Assembly: GCA_022578605.1 (NCBI GenBank)
Contig: MU394074.1
Coordinates: forward strand, 434,001-498,000
Direction: 5' to 3'
Origin: Camillea tinctor
Lineage: Eukaryota; Ascomycota; Sordariomycetes; Xylariales; Xylariaceae
Length of the DNA: 64,000 bases
The translations under genes and the position numbers were made by a program. A model generated the notes under the pieces. That model did not search any database. It was not told where the DNA came from and worked only from the letters and a program-made list of their open reading frames with translations. Of the stretch, positions 60,819 to 64,000 are shown one piece after another; position 1 is the stretch's first letter; each line of letters begins with the position of its first letter.

Positions 60819-61969
60819 ATGGCTAGCTCCGTGGATTGCAACACTAGCAACTGCTCACGCGTTTTTCTCACCTATGAGCCCTCACTCGCCGGAAATGCCG
60901 TTCTCCTTGGTTTATTCGTGGTTCTGATACCAATCACTTTAGTTTTGGGCAGCAGATATAGGAGTTCCGTCTTCGCCACAGCCGTAGCCACAGGCCTTGC
61001 ACTGGAGGTTATGGGCTATATTGGTCGCGTTCTGTTACACGGCAGCCCGAACAGCAGAGGGGATTTTATCATCTTCCTGCTCGGAACGATCTTGGGGCCA
61101 ACATGCATCTGCGGAGCCATATTCTTGGTTATGCCCCGGATTGTGGCAGTTTACGGGGAAGAGTTTCGTTCCTGGAGACCAGCTTGGTACCTGTTTCTCT
61201 TCTATGCTTTGACCATAATATCTCTTGTACTAGAGTTGGTTGGGGCAATTGTTTCGACTGTCCTAGATGAAGACGATCTGGTGAGTTGAAGCCTTAAATT
61301 GTCGAATCTTATAATACTAATACTAGATTCAGGTCACTACGGGAACCCGTGTCCTTGTGGTTGGATTGACAGTCCAGATAGTGTCTCTCGCAATATTTGT
61401 TGCGCATGCGGTTATGTTCGCAATTGCTCTGCGTACTAGACGTCATGTTTTGGACCCGAAGTACTCCTATGTATACACAAACGGCTACTTTAAGATCTTC
61501 ATGGTTGGTATGTAGCCCCTTAACGCGAAGTTCAAGTCAACGCCCCTTTTCTAACGTGGATCTATGCGTAGTGTTCAGTATTGCAACTGTCCTCCTAATA
61601 CTTCGCACCGCCTACCGCATCGTAAATGTGGCGGAAGGATTCGAAAGTTCTATTGCTCAAGACGAAACCCTCTTCCTGGTTCTCGACGGGGCTATGGTTC
61701 TTATTGCTACGGTTCTTCTATTGACATTCTTCCCCGCACGTGCTTTCGGCCAGTCCTGGTCGCAAACTTCGGCTCGCAGATTATCTCAAGTCCAAGCTCA
61801 ACCGCCTCACCCAGCTTCCCCGTACATCCCTAGTTCGGCACGTCCAAGCCCTACCGATAATCGCATGAGTATGAAGTCGGCAATGACGAGCAGCTCACCA
61901 CAGAAGTCACAACATCAGTCTCCACAGACTCAGCAGAGGAACATGGTCGACAGTGATGCTCTTTGGTGA
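60819..61969 (+). CDS. RTA1-like lipid-translocating membrane protein
   Basis: Exons 60819-61280, 61333-61507 and 61572-61969 (GTGAGT/TTCAG, GTATGT/GCGTAG) encode 344 residues. The protein shows the seven-helix layout of the fungal RTA1/RTM1 family: helix 1 (LLGLFVVLIPITLVLG), ALEVMGYIGR, the hallmark FLLGTILGPTCICGAIFLVM with RIVAVYG, an aromatic loop with YLFLFYALTIISLVLELVGA, VVGLTVQIVSLAIFVAHAVM, FSIATVLLILRTAYRIVNVAEGFESS, and the last helix DGAMVLIATVLLLTFFPAR. The motif RTAYR...E is typical. The tail of about 60 residues is Ser/Gln/Pro-rich. Family members such as yeast Rsb1 and Rta1 are linked to efflux of sphingoid bases and resistance to lipophilic toxins; the substrate here is unknown. 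Confidence 0.9.
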
Positions 61970-64000
61970 CAAAGTACATGACAACTGGGTAGGCTGGGAG
62001 TATTTTGTAGGCGTATGGATGCTGGCCCATACATAATTGATTGGTGCGTGTTGGAAATGGCGTTCAGATTGGATGCTCGAAACGATTATCATACTGCCTT
62101 CTCTTTACATATTTTCTTTTCTCCTTTACAGACTAGGTATGAGGATTTAGATGCATTCACATTTGGGAAAGGCTTTAAATACCATATGGAAGGATTGCGA
62201 ATTTGGGAACTATAGGGGTTCGGGGTTATTTAGGTTTCTGGACTGTTGACAACCAGGCGTCGTCTACTTTCTTCACCATTCATTCGTTGTTCAGTATTAA
62301 ATATTTAGTATTAAAGCTTTCTAGATTTTGACAGAGCCTTGCAGTGATCAATATGTCTTTACCGGGTATATTTATCTATTACCTACAAAAGTCTTTTTTC
62401 TGTACCTGGTGAACTGGTGCTTCGAGCGGTCATTCCTAAATCCAATAGCAAAGTGCAATCAAAATAGGATTTGTGTATTTCGCGGTTTTCATTCACTATA
62501 ACTCTACTTTCTCCTATTTGATTTCAGGAAGTACGAACATCAATTTTTGTACGTAGCTATCTACATAGTTTAGAAATTGTTCACATCTTGTTGAATTTGA
62601 CAGAATTCAATACTATGTCATCAATATCTCTTAAAATATCGAGGCGGGAGAAGGTTGACCAACAATAAACAAAAAAAACAATGATTACTATACACCAGAC
62701 TTTACGAGAACATAGCCCATAGCGAAAAAAAAAGCATGTTTCTCACTTGTTTAATCATCATACGCGCTGGTACCTTGCTATTTCCAGCCCCTCTTGTCAC
62801 GGCCAACAAGGATATGTCACACCACAAATTGACCAGGCAGACCGGCTGTTTACCTCCATGGTCTTGTGTTATAAGGTAATCAACTCACTATTGGTTAATA
62901 TATAGAGAGAGCTTTCCAAAATTAACTAATGGTCTTCTTCTTTCGGTTATGGTGATACCTAATAGCATTCAGAGTCATCCCAAGCTTATATATTCGCCAA
63001 AATAATAGAACCCGAAATGGTGCAATACAGTAACCTAGATCGGTTTACCATATTCTCCCCACATTCTGAATTCATCTATCACACAGAATTGGGTGGGACG
63101 GATAATTGTAAAACAATCACAGCTGACACTTAACAGTTACGCCTCATGCCCTCTATCTCTATGTACCCCCCCTACTTTTCTCAAGGCCTGCTTTCATCAG
63201 GACTTTGGGATAGACATCTGTCCACTCAGATGTCAGCAAGGTGAAAACAAATGTTGCACAAAACCGCAAGGCTTTCAGTGCCATATGACCACAAAATAAC
63301 ACAGGCATTCTTGAAAGTCGTATGGACCTATGGGTGGCTGTTTGCTTGACCCTGCATATATGCTTCTTCTCCAATCAGTGACGTGATATAGCCATCCCCG
63401 TTCTCTAGGTGTGGGAGCACAAATACGGTATCAACCGACAACCGGTTGAGAGACAGCGACAAGCCGCCGGTTCGTTGTTGTGTCTCCTGATGTCACATAC
63501 CGATGCTATGGTTCATGACTCCCTACTCATAGATATAGATTGAAGGTTTCCTTGAACTTGGGTAAAGATATAGTATGCACACGCTTACTAGGTGTCTGTG
63601 ACTTATCCCTTTTTTTCTCTTTTCATGTGAAAGGTTGGTGAAACATGCAAAGGCCTTTCTACTAAGTTTCCTATATGGAACAGAGACATTTTTGGGGGCC
63701 GAAGGTAGCATACTCTAGTTACCCCTACATACGCGTACCTCGAGTAGCAAACAATCACCTGAACTAGATGAATATCTTGGCTTCTCTATTGGGATGTTCT
63801 TATTCAAATATTAAGCACAGGTAGAAACGTAGGCTAGATGCTTCATACCTCAAGTAGTCTCGGCATTAGCAAGCGTAAGCGATCAATACTAGCTACCTAG
63901 ATCTAATAAGGAAATGAGCTGTCTTGTTTCACTAGATAATCTAATGCTAAAGGGAAATCAAAAATGTCGCGACAAATGAGCTAAAAATGGTAGTTTTTCC
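61970..64000. other. Right-edge spacer, no gene seen
   Basis: About 2 kb of AT-rich sequence. Short ORFs (for example 63093-63299) have no recognisable content. Confidence 0.5.

Overview
The window looks like nuclear DNA of a filamentous ascomycete (Pezizomycotina, probably Sordariomycetes). Genes are separated by long AT-leaning, microsatellite-rich spacers. Coding regions are broken by short introns of about 50-220 nt with GTAAGT/GTATGT-type donors and CTAAC-type branch sites. Recognisable products are typical of this group: Kex1 carboxypeptidase, Dre2, a Boi/Pob1 scaffold, a MIZ-finger protein, an RTA1-like protein and a Pth11-like rhodopsin-domain protein. No rRNA, CRISPR or convincing tRNA was found. 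All exon joins come from reading frame, splice signals and family knowledge; none was tested.

Left part (1-15 kb) looks accessory. It holds the C-terminal piece of a fungal AAA+ ATPase (746-1536) and a large intronless ORF joining a UvrD-type SF1 helicase to a PD-(D/E)XK nuclease domain (2604-4802). Then come a decayed membrane-protein relic (5640-6330), a multi-pass membrane protein (6438-8174), a kinase-like/FTA2-like protein (8977-9955), a broken GMC oxidoreductase (10282-10897), a Pth11-like rhodopsin-domain protein (11635-12934) and a UbiA-type prenyltransferase/terpene cyclase (13227-14192). Relics next to intact orphan genes suggest a region of turnover.

Middle part (15-49 kb) is a housekeeping block: mitochondrial methionyl-tRNA formyltransferase (15249-17230, with a very GC-rich last exon), an Stf2-like protein (18269-18944, start codon apparently split by an intron), Dre2 (22652-23821), three fungal proteins of unknown function (25764-26845, 28667-29742, 30377-30993), a Boi1/2-Pob1 SH3-SAM-PH scaffold (32554-35664), a large MIZ/SP-RING protein (40005-44075) and Kex1 (46040-48106). 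A 175-bp pogo/Tc1-type MITE lies at 48829-49003.

Right part (49-64 kb) is gene-poor: an uncharacterised protein (50796-51452), a Tgl2-like lipase whose second splice donor appears to carry one extra base (57010-58440), and an RTA1-like membrane protein (60819-61969). The genes do not form an obvious pathway cluster. The strongest candidate for something undescribed is the helicase-nuclease fusion, whose in-frame upstream ATG is followed directly by a TAG codon.
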